A model generated the notes under the pieces. That model did not search any database. It had not been told where the DNA came from and saw only the letters and a program-made list of their open reading frames with translations. 64,000 nucleotides of DNA, taken from Astragalus membranaceus. Lineage: Eukaryota > Streptophyta > Magnoliopsida > Fabales > Fabaceae. The DNA lies in assembly GCA_039519185.1 (NCBI GenBank), contig CM076849.1:107389806-107453805 (forward strand). Direction: 5' to 3'. The position numbers and the translations under genes were made by a program. Of this stretch, positions 45,439 through 56,349 are shown in pieces; the stretch's first letter is position 1, and each line of letters starts with the position of its first letter.

Positions 45439-46620
45439 ATGGCAAAAAAGCAAGTTGCCTCCAAAAGATCTGGAAAACGAGCGAACGAAGAAGAAGAATC
45501 ATCAAATCCTAAAATGGCTTCTGAAGATCCTCAGAAATTTTGGAAGATGGATTTTATTGCTGAAAGAGGGTTCAAGACGGACAAAGCCTCAGAAGCGTTC
45601 ACGTCTACCGTCGTAGCGCTGGGATGGGAACACTTCATCAAGCACCGTAAGCAATATATGGTGTCACTGGTTAGGGAGTTCTACGCCGGTATTGAAGATC
45701 CCAAAGATGGAAATCCCTAAACCTACTCTACGGTTAGGGGAGAAACTGTGAACTTCAACGCTAGAACTATAAATGATGTGTTTCATCTGGGGTACCATGG
45801 GAAGGCACTGGAGAACAAGGTCAAGGCTTGGGGAAAAGAAGAAATGGAGGGTGTACGAGAGAGGATCTGAGTGGAAGGATCAAAGTGGGAGAAGTTTGGG
45901 GCTGTGTACAAGTTGAAGAAGTCATATCTGTGTGAAGAGACAAATATGTGGTGTAGCTTCATTAAGCACTGATTGCTGCCAACTTCACACACGACATATG
46001 TGGAAAAGGAGAGACTGATTGTGATAGATTCCATTATGGCAGGGGAGAAGATTGATGTGGGGAAGCCCATTTCAAAAGAAATAGAGAAGTGTAGAGGGAA
46101 GAGTGGATGTAATATATATTTCCCATGTTTGATTACTGAATTGTGTATAAATGCAGAGGTGGAAGTTGAACAAAAGGAAGAAAGGAGATCACCTTTGGGA
46201 ACTTTCCCCTGTGTTTTCTAGCCAAAGCAGAAACCTGCTGCTGCAGCACCAGGTGATGCTGTGATGCTACAGCGCCTGGCGCTACAGCAGCAGTCTCTCT
46301 GCCGTTATGTAAAAGATAAATTTGAAAGGGAAAAAGCCATGTATGCTCAGATTTCAAAGGGTAAGTCTACTATTCCACCACCTGAATTTCTTGAATGGCT
46401 AATGGACAAAGAGCCAACTAAAAAGGTGGAAAAAGAGAAGAGCATGAAGGAGAAGAAGAAAGCAGTGGAAAGCCCAGCAGCAAAGAAAAGGCAAAGTCCC
46501 GCCAAGAAAGTAAAGAAGGTGATTCTTGAAGAAGAGGAGAGTTTAGAATCTGATGAAATGGAGGTGATCAGTGAGGAGGATGAGGAAGAAACCAAGGTTG
46601 TGATGAGAGAGATGGAGTGA
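45439..46620 (+). pseudogene. Athila 3' ORF, N-terminal part
   Basis: After pol, Athila elements carry an extra ORF with a so-called putative plant transposon domain, often compared with env by position only. Here it begins at 45439 (MAKKQVASKRSGKRANEEEE), with FIAERGFKT, then REFYAGI and, after a stop at 45718, VRGETVNFNARTINDVF. Further stops lie at 45868, 45970 and 46219. The later part is Glu/Lys-rich with a basic segment. No signal peptide or membrane span is visible, so I do not call it an envelope protein. Solo LTRs A and B flank this piece. Confidence 0.7.
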
Positions 46621-47513
46621 GAGGAAGATGAAGATTCATCTGCAGAAGAAAGTGAAAGTACAGAGGCATAGGAGATAGTGTGATCCAACCCCCAGCCCCA
46701 AGAAAACAAACAAATCCCCACCCAAACCCAGCCCCACTGTAACACCCCGATAAATTCTAAAATATAGAATCACCGAAATGCACTAAATGGCATACATCAG
46801 AGTAACTTCCTGTTATTGAAATATTGAACACAACTAAAACTTTCGATAATACATATCAAGTGGTTCTCTGAACCTCATACACTTCCTGGTGTTCAATAGT
46901 CAAAACATAAAGTAGCGGAAACGATTTTACAACTTAACATCAAAAGTTATACAATCGGAATACAGAAACAATAAACGGAACAAAGGTATAAAACATTAAA
47001 CTAGGTCTTCAAGGACTCCGAGAGTCACACCAGCTAACCATGCTCTATCGCCTTTGCTTTCCCCTGTTTCTCTGTAAAAACCACAAATATGAAGGGTGAG
47101 ATAAACATTATCTCAGTGAGTCCTATCGAGACCCCTTACTACTCTAGCGGTTCATTATGCCTTGTTTTGAACTCGTGATCCTAAAAAGCAACCACGTGGA
47201 AATACATTTAGTTCCTGTAAACTTCATGCTCATGGCCCTCCTAAGCGACACATGAAGCATGCAATCTTTGTTCCATGTTTTTAGCATAACACCTCAGTCT
47301 ACCTATTTTATAGGCATCTCTTGACCTTTTGGTGAACCCATCCCGCTATTTCTAGCAGGGGAAACATTCTTGAGTCTAGGTTTTGGGGCTCATGACTTCC
47401 CCTCCCCTAGTATGCTAACCTCTTAGGGTCGTCACCCTTTTTCCTCTTGTATTTATTATACATTTTCAGTCTGTGTACCCGCAATGGGCTGTTAGTCATT
47501 CCAGTCAAGTACC

Positions 47514-47655
47514 ATGTACCATATCAGTCAATTTCAGTGTATAATATCAGTCAAGTACCGTGTACCATATCAGTCAATTTCAGTGTATAATATCAGTCAA
47601 GTACCGTGTACCATATCAGTCAATTACAGTGTATAATATTAGTCAAGTACCGTGT
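47514..47655. repeat. 46-bp tandem repeat in solo LTR B
   Basis: About three units of period 46 bp, each with GTCAAGTACCRTGTACCATA, then TCAGTCAATT and CAGTGTATAATAT. Confidence 0.88.
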
Positions 47656-47866
47656 GTTATTATCACTCTTTGACATTTGCACTCTCGCGTTCTCTAAGAG
47701 CGGTTTTCCATTTTTATTCATAACACACAATCTTTCTATCGAACATGCTCAATCTCATATCATTGTTACCTTTTCATTATTGTGGGACCTTGGGGAATGG
47801 ATTAGAAGAGGATTGGAATCATTTGGAATGGATAAAAAGGTACTTTGAAATTGTAGGTCAGAGAGT

Positions 47867-48050
47867 CTCACACGACTCGTGCGTGTAGGCGCACGACCCG
47901 TGCGTGGTTGAACAGTTTGTAGAAAATTTCCAGAAAGATACGCACGACCCGAGCGACTAGGCGCACGATCCGTGCGTGTTTAAAAATTCATTTCCTGCAG
48001 CATCAGATGGGGGCGCACGACCCGTGCTCATAGGCACACGATCCGTGCGT
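47867..48050. repeat. Three paired CGCACG/CGTGCG dyads
   Basis: Three clusters about 70 bp apart (47869-47904, 47941-47976, 48014-48049). Each holds two copies of an imperfect palindrome of type CGCACGAYCCGTGCG joined by a few bases ending in TAG. Arms CGCACG and CGTGCG are exact complements around a 3-base loop in the best copies. Confidence 0.9.
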
Positions 48051-49756
48051 CTCTATCTGTTTTCCAGAAAATAGGTTTTTCATGAGTAAATTCCATTCCG
48101 TTCCGATTCCAATTTCGTTCCGATCGATATCCCAACATAACAGTTATTATTCCAGACCAGCGAAAGCGATTAAACAGTCAAACAATATATATCATAAATC
48201 GTCAATCCAATCAATTCGAGCAATTATGCGATTTACGGTTTTTCGATAAAAACGTTTTCGTTAAGTTTTCACAAAGCGGATTTTCCATAGTATCATTTCA
48301 GAAAATAACATGACTCGACAACAAAACGTCCTTAAGCGAGTATAGAACTCACCGATTTGACGACCTCGCGAGAAATCACGTCCTCACGAACCGTAACCTC
48401 TCGAACAATCCCCGTAATCACGTACTCGCACCGAACTCGTCCGATTCTCGAAACTGAACCTCGGAACGGCGACCAATCACAAATCTAGCTACTGGACTTC
48501 CTCCTTGACTACGGAATTGGAGTCTCTCGAACTTTGACGATTCGATCCGAAATTTGAGGAACCAACACTTCCAATTTCGCATCCGTTTTCCAGAATCAGT
48601 GAGCAGTTTTGTAACACGCGTATCATGGTCAAATCGTGGCCAAAACCCTTCAAACCAGTGCCCATTCTGTAGATAATTTTGTCTACTTTCTGATGGAAGA
48701 AGTTTCACGCGCATGCATCCAGTAGATTGAGAGATACCACCGAAACTATGTGACTGGTCCAGGACAATGTTTGATTCTGAAACCGAAACTTGTGAACAGG
48801 ATATCTCTCTCATTTCTCCATGGAATTATACGGTTCTTGTGCCCAAAATGAAGATCTTCGAGTCTAGTTTCCCGAGGGACAAGAATCACGATCATCGGAG
48901 TAGTGTACAGCGAGATACGATGAAAACAATGAAGGTGATGCATACGGGTTTTACCCAGAATTTCTGTTGAACTTGAATCATCATCTTCAATCACTTGCCA
49001 TTACGAATTCAAGCTCCAATAGCTAACCTAAACACTCCAATACAGAACCAAGCTACTGAACTTCACCCTAATGCATTAAAATCAGCCATGCATCTTCAGT
49101 TTTGACTCCCTCAAGCTTCAACTTGAACATGCAATTTCAAGGAAAGCACAAAACTCCATTGTTGGTCAAGATGAAGCTTTGGAATTCGAAAATGGTAGGA
49201 GGGTGAGGAGGGTGACTGAGCTTTCAGAAGGGGTATCAATGGAAAGGGCTTGGAAAATGGAGGAGAATGGTACAAAAATCACTTACATGCATGAAGCTTG
49301 GGTGTTGATCCATTTCCTTCTTCTCCACTTTCTTGACTTCTCCTCCTCTTCTTTCTATCTCTCAAACTCTCTCTCTTAAAATTTCAGAAAGTGTGAAGTG
49401 TGGCTGAGGGTGTTTAGTATAAGTTCAGCTGGAGTAATGGAGTTCACTTAAAAGGGCGAAATGACCATAATGCCCCTATGTCCAAATTTTTCTTAAACTT
49501 CCTTAATTTCTTCTTAAGTCAACTTTAATCGCACAATACTTATACAATAATTACATATTGCATATAGGGATGTTCTGTGGAGGATGGTTTAGCCGAAACT
49601 CGTAAATATGTGAAAAAGACGAAAATACCCCTGCGCTCCTATTTGCTTAAAATCCCACTTAACTCATCAGATCATAATTAATCAATAATGCTAATTAATC
49701 ATCTCGACCTCTTGCTAATTTAACTAATTTAAATTAGCGAAATTGGGGATGTTACA

Positions 49757-50040
49757 CCCACCTCCATCCCTGAACCAGCAAAAGCAACAAACCCAAACTC
49801 ACCAAAAGAACCAGAACAGCAAGAAGAGAAACTTCAACAACAACAACCACTACAACATACCCAGCAGCACCAACAGCCAGAAACCACAGCAGTCAACCCC
49901 AAGAAAACCTATGTGTCATACCACAAAGCAAGGAAAAATCCAGCAGTCAAGTTGGCAGAGCACACGGAAGAAGGTGTTCCGCCAGTAAGCGCTGCAGCGG
50001 CTAATGCTGCACCGTTTAAAGACAAAAGTCCTAAGGTAAC
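49757..50040 (+). pseudogene. Athila 3' ORF, middle part
   Basis: Between solo LTRs B and C a Pro/Gln/Asn-rich coding remnant continues (PEQQEEKLQQQQPLQHTQQH sense in one frame; VSYHKARKNPAVKLAEHTEE in the next). CGCTGCAGCG (49990) encodes an Ala-rich SAAAANAAP stretch. Confidence 0.6.
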
Positions 50041-51864
50041 TGATAAGCCTATTTTTAGAGTCTTTTTAATAGTTATTTTTATTAAGTTTTTTTTTTATTT
50101 TAATATATTTTTTTGAGCTATTTTACTACAAATGTTTACTTTTTATTTTCAGGTTTTATTTTGAAGCAAAAGAGAAAATATGAGCTAAAATGAAGAACAA
50201 AGAAAATATTTGAGGAGGAACAATTTTTTAGACAGCGCAAACTGGCGCAGGACAGGGCGCTAAGGAGAAGCACAGCGCAAACTGGCGCAGGACAGGGCGC
50301 CAAGGGCGCCAAGAAGCAGTCAATTTTGGCTGCGGCCACTTGTTTGTGGCTATCTTTGCCAACTTGATTTTTCACTTCTTTTTGACTATTTTGCCCCTTC
50401 ACTCAAGTGCTTTGTCCACTTGTTGATGGCTATGCTTTGTCCACTTGTTGATGGCTATCTTTGCCAAACATGAGTTGACTATTTTGCCCCTCCACTCAAG
50501 TGCTTTTTCCCTCATATTTTCCTATAAATAGGACCTTGATCCTCACTTGTAAGGACACTTGAATTTTGTTAGAAAATCACTCTCAAAAAACTCTCTAAGA
50601 TTTATGACTTCAATTTACTCTTCATGTTCTTTTTAATTCTTGCTTATTTACTTTCTTGCCCTTTTAATTCTTGCTCTTTTAATTCTTGCTTATTTACTTT
50701 CTTGCCCTTTTAATTCTTGCTCTTTTAATTCTTGCTTATTTACTTTCTTGCCCTTTTAATTCTTGCTTATTTACTTTGTTGATCTTTTAATTCTTGTTTA
50801 TTTACTTTCTTGCCCTTTTAATTCTTGTTTATTTATTTTCTTGCCCTTTTAATTCTTGCTTATTTACTTTCTTGCACTTTTACTTTCTTGCTCTTTTAAT
50901 TCTTGCTCTTTTACTTTCTTGCTCTTTTAATTCTTGCTCTTTTACTTTCTTGCTCTTTTATTTTCCAAGTCATTTAAATTCCTTGCAATTTACTTTTTAA
51001 GCAATTTACTTTCTTGTCATTTACAATTCCGCTATTTATAATTTTGCAATTTTCTCAATTCCTAACATTTATTTTCTTGCCATTCTAACATCTAATTCCT
51101 AACTCATTTACACATTCCGCAACTTATCGCTTTCTTTACAATTCTTGCAATTTACACATTCCGCAACTTATCGCTTTCTTTACGAATTCTTGCAAATTTA
51201 CAAATATGCAATCTTCCTCTTCTCCTCTTTTGTCTACAATGATCATGAGTGAGTAGACTTTCTTTGCCTTGGGGTTTTTGGTAACAATCAAATGATGGCT
51301 TCCTACTAATTAATTCCCGAGACTATTCTCCTCCTTAATCGCTTTGTATTTTTAAATCTAATTTCATCACTTTTCATTATTATTTCAAAACACCACACGA
51401 TGTACCGAAAGGGGAAGTGTGGTTGTTGGATCTATGAAATTAGACAATAAAGTCAACACATGAAAATAGTTTTGGTTTTATTGAGACACGAAAAGGTCTT
51501 TGCTTAATGGGTTCTAATAATAATCAACCATGAAAATAGGCTTGATAATTAGTTTAGAACACGCGTTTGTATTCCGAAAGGAAACTCTTGCTACAACCGT
51601 CGCCTTGTCTTAAGAAATATATCGTTCTTTAAATGGGGAAATAGTCGAAAGGATTAAAAACGGAAACCTTATCATTTCGATGAAACTAATACCCCATGTC
51701 TCTTTTTATCTTTAAAAACATCAACAAAAACATTCCTTCTTTCTAAAAAGACTTTCTTTTCAGTTAATCAACTTTGGAAAATTAAATTGGTAATCACCTA
51801 AGCTCTCCCTGTGGATCGATAACTCTTTTATTACGCGACAAGACCGTGCACTTGTGGCCTATCA
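50041..51864 (+). mobile_element. Solo LTR C in Athila (1824 bp)
   Basis: TGATAAGCC...GGCCTATCA flanked by GTAAC (50036-50040 and 51865-51869). A TATA box in CCTATAAATAGG at 50521-50532 gives forward orientation. It contains two GGCGCC words within GCGC-rich sequence (50230-50320), a T-rich tandem region, and the GTGGATCGATAAC segment near its 3' end typical of gypsy LTRs. A distinct family from A and B by ends and content. Confidence 0.85.
50630..50965. repeat. TTTTAATTCTTGC tandem region
   Basis: Degenerate tandem repeat of CTTTTAATTCTTGCTTATTT and CTTTTACTTTCTTGCT units in solo LTR C, downstream of the TATA box. Confidence 0.85.
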
Positions 51865-51869
51865 GTAAC

Positions 51870-52085
51870 CACAACTGGAGAGGAAGATTCTGAGAAGACA
51901 GCAGAGGAGGAAGCAGTTGAAAAACTGGCTGAGATGGCCGCATTGAAGGAAGGAGAGGAGCCAGAAACAGACGCTTACCGCTGTAGCGGTTGAAAAGAAC
52001 AAGACCCCCACCCCAAAGAAGAAAAAGGCAGCAAGAGCAGCCCCAGACCCTTCAAGAGCCAGCAAAAGGCTCAGGCAGGGCTAAA
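51870..52085 (+). pseudogene. Athila 3' ORF, C-terminal part
   Basis: Acidic then basic C-terminus: EEDSEKTAEEEAVEKLAEMA. At the word CGCTGTAGCG (51979-51988) the frame in use ends, and the next frame continues VEKNKTPTPKKKKAARAAP to a stop at 52083. A Lys-rich tail of this kind could be a nuclear signal. The frame change lies at the word itself. Confidence 0.55.
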
Positions 52086-52200
52086 AGGCAAACCTTTTAT
52101 GAAAAAAAAAACACATGTTTGGCTGTTAAGCCTTGTGTTCTATTATTTCTTTTGAATTTTATTAGCTTGTAGTCAAAGGACTCTCCCTTTAGAATGCATG

Positions 52201-52240
52201 AAGCAGTGGGGACACTGCTTGGTCTTTAGTTTGGGGGAGG
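52201..52240 (+). promoter_or_regulatory. Perfect hairpin next to a polypurine-like tract
   Basis: AAGCAGTGGGGACACTGCTT (52201-52220) has an exact 8-bp stem and GGGA loop, followed at 52228 by AGTTTGGGGGAGG. Similar tracts occur at 52568 (AGTTTGGGGGTGC) and at 53251, the last being the true PPT. Confidence 0.65.
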
Positions 52241-53250
52241 ACCTTATGCTTATGTATGTTAATACATGTTTTGCTTATGAATGACAATAGTATGTTTTAT
52301 TTAAATAAAAGACATGATTAGTTGCACTTTTTTTAATCTTTTAGTAATAGAAATTGGACTTGTGTGGCCAATCTTAATGATGATTAGGTGTTCTTGAGTA
52401 AAGTAGCCATGTGTAAACAATGAATGGTTTTATTGCTGCTTTTACACAAAACTCTAAGCTTAGCAAAGAACCTAGTTAGCCAAGGATAATCTGATGCTTA
52501 TGTTAGTCCTGGTTAACCAAGGTTTAGTCAAGTTTTGACTAAAAATTGAGAGTAGTTTTTTAAGCTAAGTTTGGGGGTGCATCGGTTATGTTAAGGCTAG
52601 GTACAAAGATTGTATAATGGTTAGTGCAATAAGAGCTAAAAATGTACAAATGGTTGTATAAAAAGCTGCAATTGCCTAAAACAAATGCTGAGCTGTTCCA
52701 AAAATGAATAAAAAAAAGAAAACAAAAAGAAAAGAAATGCAAATAAGGAGTTCAGTAATAAGGGCATTGCAGCAGAATTTGTTCAAATGCAGCGCTATAG
52801 CGCTTAACGCTACAACACTTAGAAATCACCAAAACAAAGTTTAGTGCACTGACCAATGATCTGAAATACCTAATCAAGCCCTTTGTTGTGCTTTGAAGCC
52901 CCCCAATCTTTAAGTGAAATTGTTAGTCTACTCTCCTTTTTGAAAAATTCTTTGGCTAATCCAAAAGAAGGCCACTCTTTCCAAGGTTAGGGGAAATGTT
53001 GAAACTAGCTAGGAACTAAGCTAAGCTCTGTAGTCACACACTCACAAATGAGCAGTAATGATTCTAAGTGTTGTGAAAAACATGATGTGTGAGTGTGTTG
53101 GGTGTGAATCTGAAATCTTGGCCTAATGAGAAAGATTTTCGAAAATCTGTTTGAGTTAAAAGCTGCAACTAGTTTGGTTTTGATTTTTACCTGTCATTCT
53201 GTTTTCTTATCTTATTCAAGTGTCATTACTTGAGGACAAGCAATGGTTTA
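52241..53250. other. Athila 3' untranslated region
   Basis: About 1 kb without coding sense. Carries CGCTATAGCG at 52793 followed by a second decayed word (CGCTACAACAC). Confidence 0.6.
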
Positions 53251-53262
53251 AGTTTGGGGGTG
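53251..53262 (+). promoter_or_regulatory. Athila polypurine tract
   Basis: AGTTTGGGGGTG abuts the 3' LTR. Confidence 0.85.
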
Positions 53263-54552
53263 TGATAACTCATATTTATATGGGTTATTTGTGCTTTTCT
53301 TACTTAAATCAAAGTGAGTTCTCTAGTATTTCTAATTCTTTAATATGTAAATATGTGATTAAAAGTATACATATAGGTTAAGAGTTAATTTCCTAATATT
53401 AGGCATAACAGGCGCCTTTGTGAATATATTGATGTTTTGCTTGAGTGCTGCAGCGGTAAGCGCTATAGCGCTAGATAGCGGTGGGCCATTTGGATAACCT
53501 TGAAGCCACTTGCTACCTGCTGAGTCACCATGCTGATCTTCTGCTGACCTGACTGACAAGGAAGCCTCCAAGTGGGTTGACTAGGACACTTGGTGTATTC
53601 TAATTGAAGCTTATGTGATAGTTGGTGATGATTGTAATCATTGCCCTTTTTGTAAAGCCACTTTATGGAGATAGATATCATATCTAAGTGTCTTCTTCTC
53701 CATAATACCATATTATTCGTAGACAAGGGAGAGTTGTGAGAAGAAAAACTACTTGACTCCTAGCTTTCTTCCATTAATCCTGCATTCTTGAAGCTTTTAG
53801 TTTTAGTTTATTTTTCAAAACTTACTCACGGTTTAGCCACGCTATAGCATCTTCAAACCGTGCATGACTTGGGACTTACGGAGTGCATCTTTTGTAACTG
53901 TTCTCCTCTTGCTCACTTACGGTAATATAAGCTGTTCAGTTTATGTTGTTTTGATGATGCTTGTCATAAGCTAAACATTTTGTAGTTGGATTGTTCTTAG
54001 TTTGTAATGAACCTTGAGTAATGTTTATATAATGTTTACAGACATGGTCTACGAATAGAACTCAAGGATTGATATGAAAGAAAGGTTGTCTAAAGACATT
54101 TAGACAACTTGTACTTAACCCTAGACATAGGGGAGTAATAGTTCATAAGGTAAAAGATGTAAGTTCTTCATTATACAGGGGTGAACTTATTTAGAACCTA
54201 GACATAGGAGTCTTGTAACAAAACCCTGGCGACAGTGACTGAAAGGCACGCTTCCATACGCTACAGCGCTTAACGCTACAGCGTCTAACGTTATAGCGCC
54301 TTACTCTTGGCAATTTATATAACAAAGAGCTATCCAACTCATTTTATTACTTCTTGAATTTTCCACTACTTTGACATCTACTTATTATGTTTACACTTAA
54401 AAACTTGTTATTGTCACTTTGCTTGTTTCACTAAATTGCTAAACTCCTTAAACTCTTAAATTAACACCAATCCTTGTGGGAACGATCTCTATTTATCATT
54501 ATATTACTTGTTGCTATTGTGTATACTTGCACAATCTGCTTTTTGCACAACA
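53263..54552 (+). repeat. 3' LTR of Athila
   Basis: 1290 bp; keeps intact words at 53461, 54259 and 54274, where the 5' LTR has CG-to-CA changes in some. Confidence 0.92.
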
Positions 54553-54557
54553 GTGGA

Positions 54558-56326
54558 GGGCTTTGCTCGCGAAGTAGAGTGGGCTCTATCCGGTTTTTAA
54601 CTCACGCACAAGAACGGCTCCTATGGCTTCTTCCGAGATTGCTATATATAGATACAGAGTTTCACCTTCGCCTGGTCTGGTCAAGATCGGAGGTTCGAAA
54701 AGGGCCTTCTTGAACTGGTTTAAGGCCTCATCTTGTCCAAAGGTCCATTCGAAATCTTTCTCTTCTTTCTTAAGTAGTTTGAACAGAGGGAGAGATTTGA
54801 ATGCTGTATTTGATATAAACCGAGATAAGGCGGAGATCATGCCGTTAAGTTTTTGGACTTCTTTCTTCGATGTTGGAGTTCGCATTTCGGTTATGGATCG
54901 ACATTTGTCAGGGTTTGGTTCGATCCCCCTTTCTGTTAGGTAAAAACCCAAGAATTTTCCAGCTCGAACTCCAAATGTGCACTTCTCTGGGTTTAACCTC
55001 ATATTATTTTTCCGGACTTCGGAGAATATCTCTTTAAGGTCCCTGACATGTTTGTTGTCGTCCTCACTCTTGACGATCATGTCGTCGAGGTATACCTCGA
55101 CACTCATACCGATTTGTTTTCGAAATACTTTGTTCACCATCCTTTGGTAGGTAGCTCTGGCGTTCTTTAAACCAAAAGGCATGACACGGTAAGCGAAGTT
55201 ACCTTGATCGGTCATGTAAGCAGTTTTCTCTTGATCAGGGGAACATGGCGATTTGATTATATCCAAAATATGCGTCCATAAAAGATAATAATCGAAAACC
55301 CGAAGCGTTGTCGACGAGTCGATCAATGCTGGGGACAGGAAAAGAATCTTTTGGGCAAGCTTTATTAAGATCGGTGTAGTCTACGCACATGCGCCATTTC
55401 CCGTTGCTCTTCTTTACAAGTACTGGATTTGATAACCAGGTCGTATATTTGACTTCAGAGATGAAGTTCGCTTTGTTGAGATCGTCAACCACTTTTGAAG
55501 CAGCGATGGCTTTATCACTGCTTTGAGCTCGCTTCCTTTGGGCGACCCACTTGGCTCCTAGGTTAATTGAGAGCTGGTGGCAAGCGACTTCCGGTGGAAT
55601 CTCGGGCATGTCCTCTGCCGACCAGGCGAAGATGTCCGCATAGTCTTTGAGACATTGGGTTAAGTCGATCTTAACCTCTTCTGGTAGATTTACCCCGATT
55701 TTAATAGTTCTGCAGGGGTCTTCGCCGAATTGTATTTCGATGAATTCCCCATCAGGTTGAGGTCTTATCATTCTTCGTTTGAGCTCCTTTGACAGCCTGT
55801 CATCATCTTCATCCTCAGTGCTTTCTGGATCGTACCGTGCATCCAAATCTATTGCGTTAACTTCGGTAGATCGATTTTTAACTCGCTTGGGAGTAGTGTT
55901 TTCTGGAGGGGGAACCCCTTCTTGCCCTAAAGATTTTTGCTCGGTTTTGGACCATAAGAAGAAGCATCTGGAAGCAGATTCCAGATCGGAGTTTAAGGTG
56001 ATCACGTTATTGCAGAGAGAGTGGAATTTCATTTTCAAGTGCGTGGTAGATGTCACTGCTCCGAGCCTGCCTAAGGTCGGTCTTCCAATGATACCGTTGT
56101 AGATTGGCTCGCAAGGTAGGATCAGGAATTTTGTCTTGATAGTTATTACCATTCCATAGGTTCCGTAGGAGACCAGGAGTTCCAAATGGCCTAGTGGTTT
56201 GGTCTGGGACCCGTTAAATCCGGACAGGGCCGTTCCTCTGTACGGGGTGAGATCCTCTCTATCGATCCCCATTTTGTCTAGAAGATCGACAAAGAGGATG
56301 TTAGACGAGCTCCCTTGGTCTACCAA
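54558..56326 (-). pseudogene. Tat protease and reverse transcriptase
   Basis: Reverse reading starts MVDQGSSSNILFVDLLDKMG, a protease with DQG where DS/TG is usual, then IYNGIIGRPTLGRLGAV. RT follows: VDYTDLNKACPKDSFPVP, MDAYFGYNQIAMF, a frameshift near 55245, MPFGLKNARATYQRMVNKVF, VYLDDMIVKSED with the catalytic Asp pair, and CTFGVRAGKFLGF. At 54595 a TAG (KTG*SPLYFASKAL) interrupts it, and at 54557 the Athila target site cuts it, continuing at 35653. Confidence 0.9.
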
Positions 56327-56349
56327 GATTCTCCTTACTTCTTTGTTGG

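Larger units (their letters stand above)
46738..49756 (-). mobile_element. Solo LTR B in Athila (3019 bp)
   Basis: Starts TGTAACACCCC, ends GGGGATGTTACA, flanked by CCCAC (46733-46737 and 49757-49761). No second LTR or interior. Contains ATTATCTCAGTGAGTCC at about 47110, a 46-bp tandem repeat, and palindromic CGCACG/CGTGCG dyads. Orientation is inferred from similarity of ends and interior order to solo LTR A. The ends suit a long-LTR gypsy family (Tekay-like), but no coding part is available to prove it. Confidence 0.83.
35654..54552 (+). mobile_element. Athila-lineage Ty3/gypsy element carrying three solo LTRs
   Basis: Forward element with LTRs 35654-37027 and 53263-54552, TGATAACTC...CACAACA, and target duplication GTGGA (35649-35653 and 54553-54557). 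An Asp-tRNA primer site, gag, protease, RT-RNase H, integrase, an additional 3' ORF region and a polypurine tract follow in order. Without the three nested solo LTRs it is about 11.7 kb. The LTRs differ by roughly forty substitutions and one 84-bp gap, about 3%. Gag, protease and RT are broken; integrase is intact. A family-specific palindromic word recurs throughout. Confidence 0.94.

Noticed and set aside
51861..51869. Solo LTR C and solo LTR A as one family because both have GGCGCC
   Set aside because: Their ends (TGATAAG..TATCA versus TGTAACACCC..GTTACA), orientation and other content differ; only the short word is shared.
45439..52085. Envelope protein of an endogenous retrovirus
   Set aside because: The position matches env-like ORFs of Athila, but no signal peptide, membrane span or cleavage site is visible. 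It is acidic/basic and Gln-rich, fitting the plant transposon-protein ORF.
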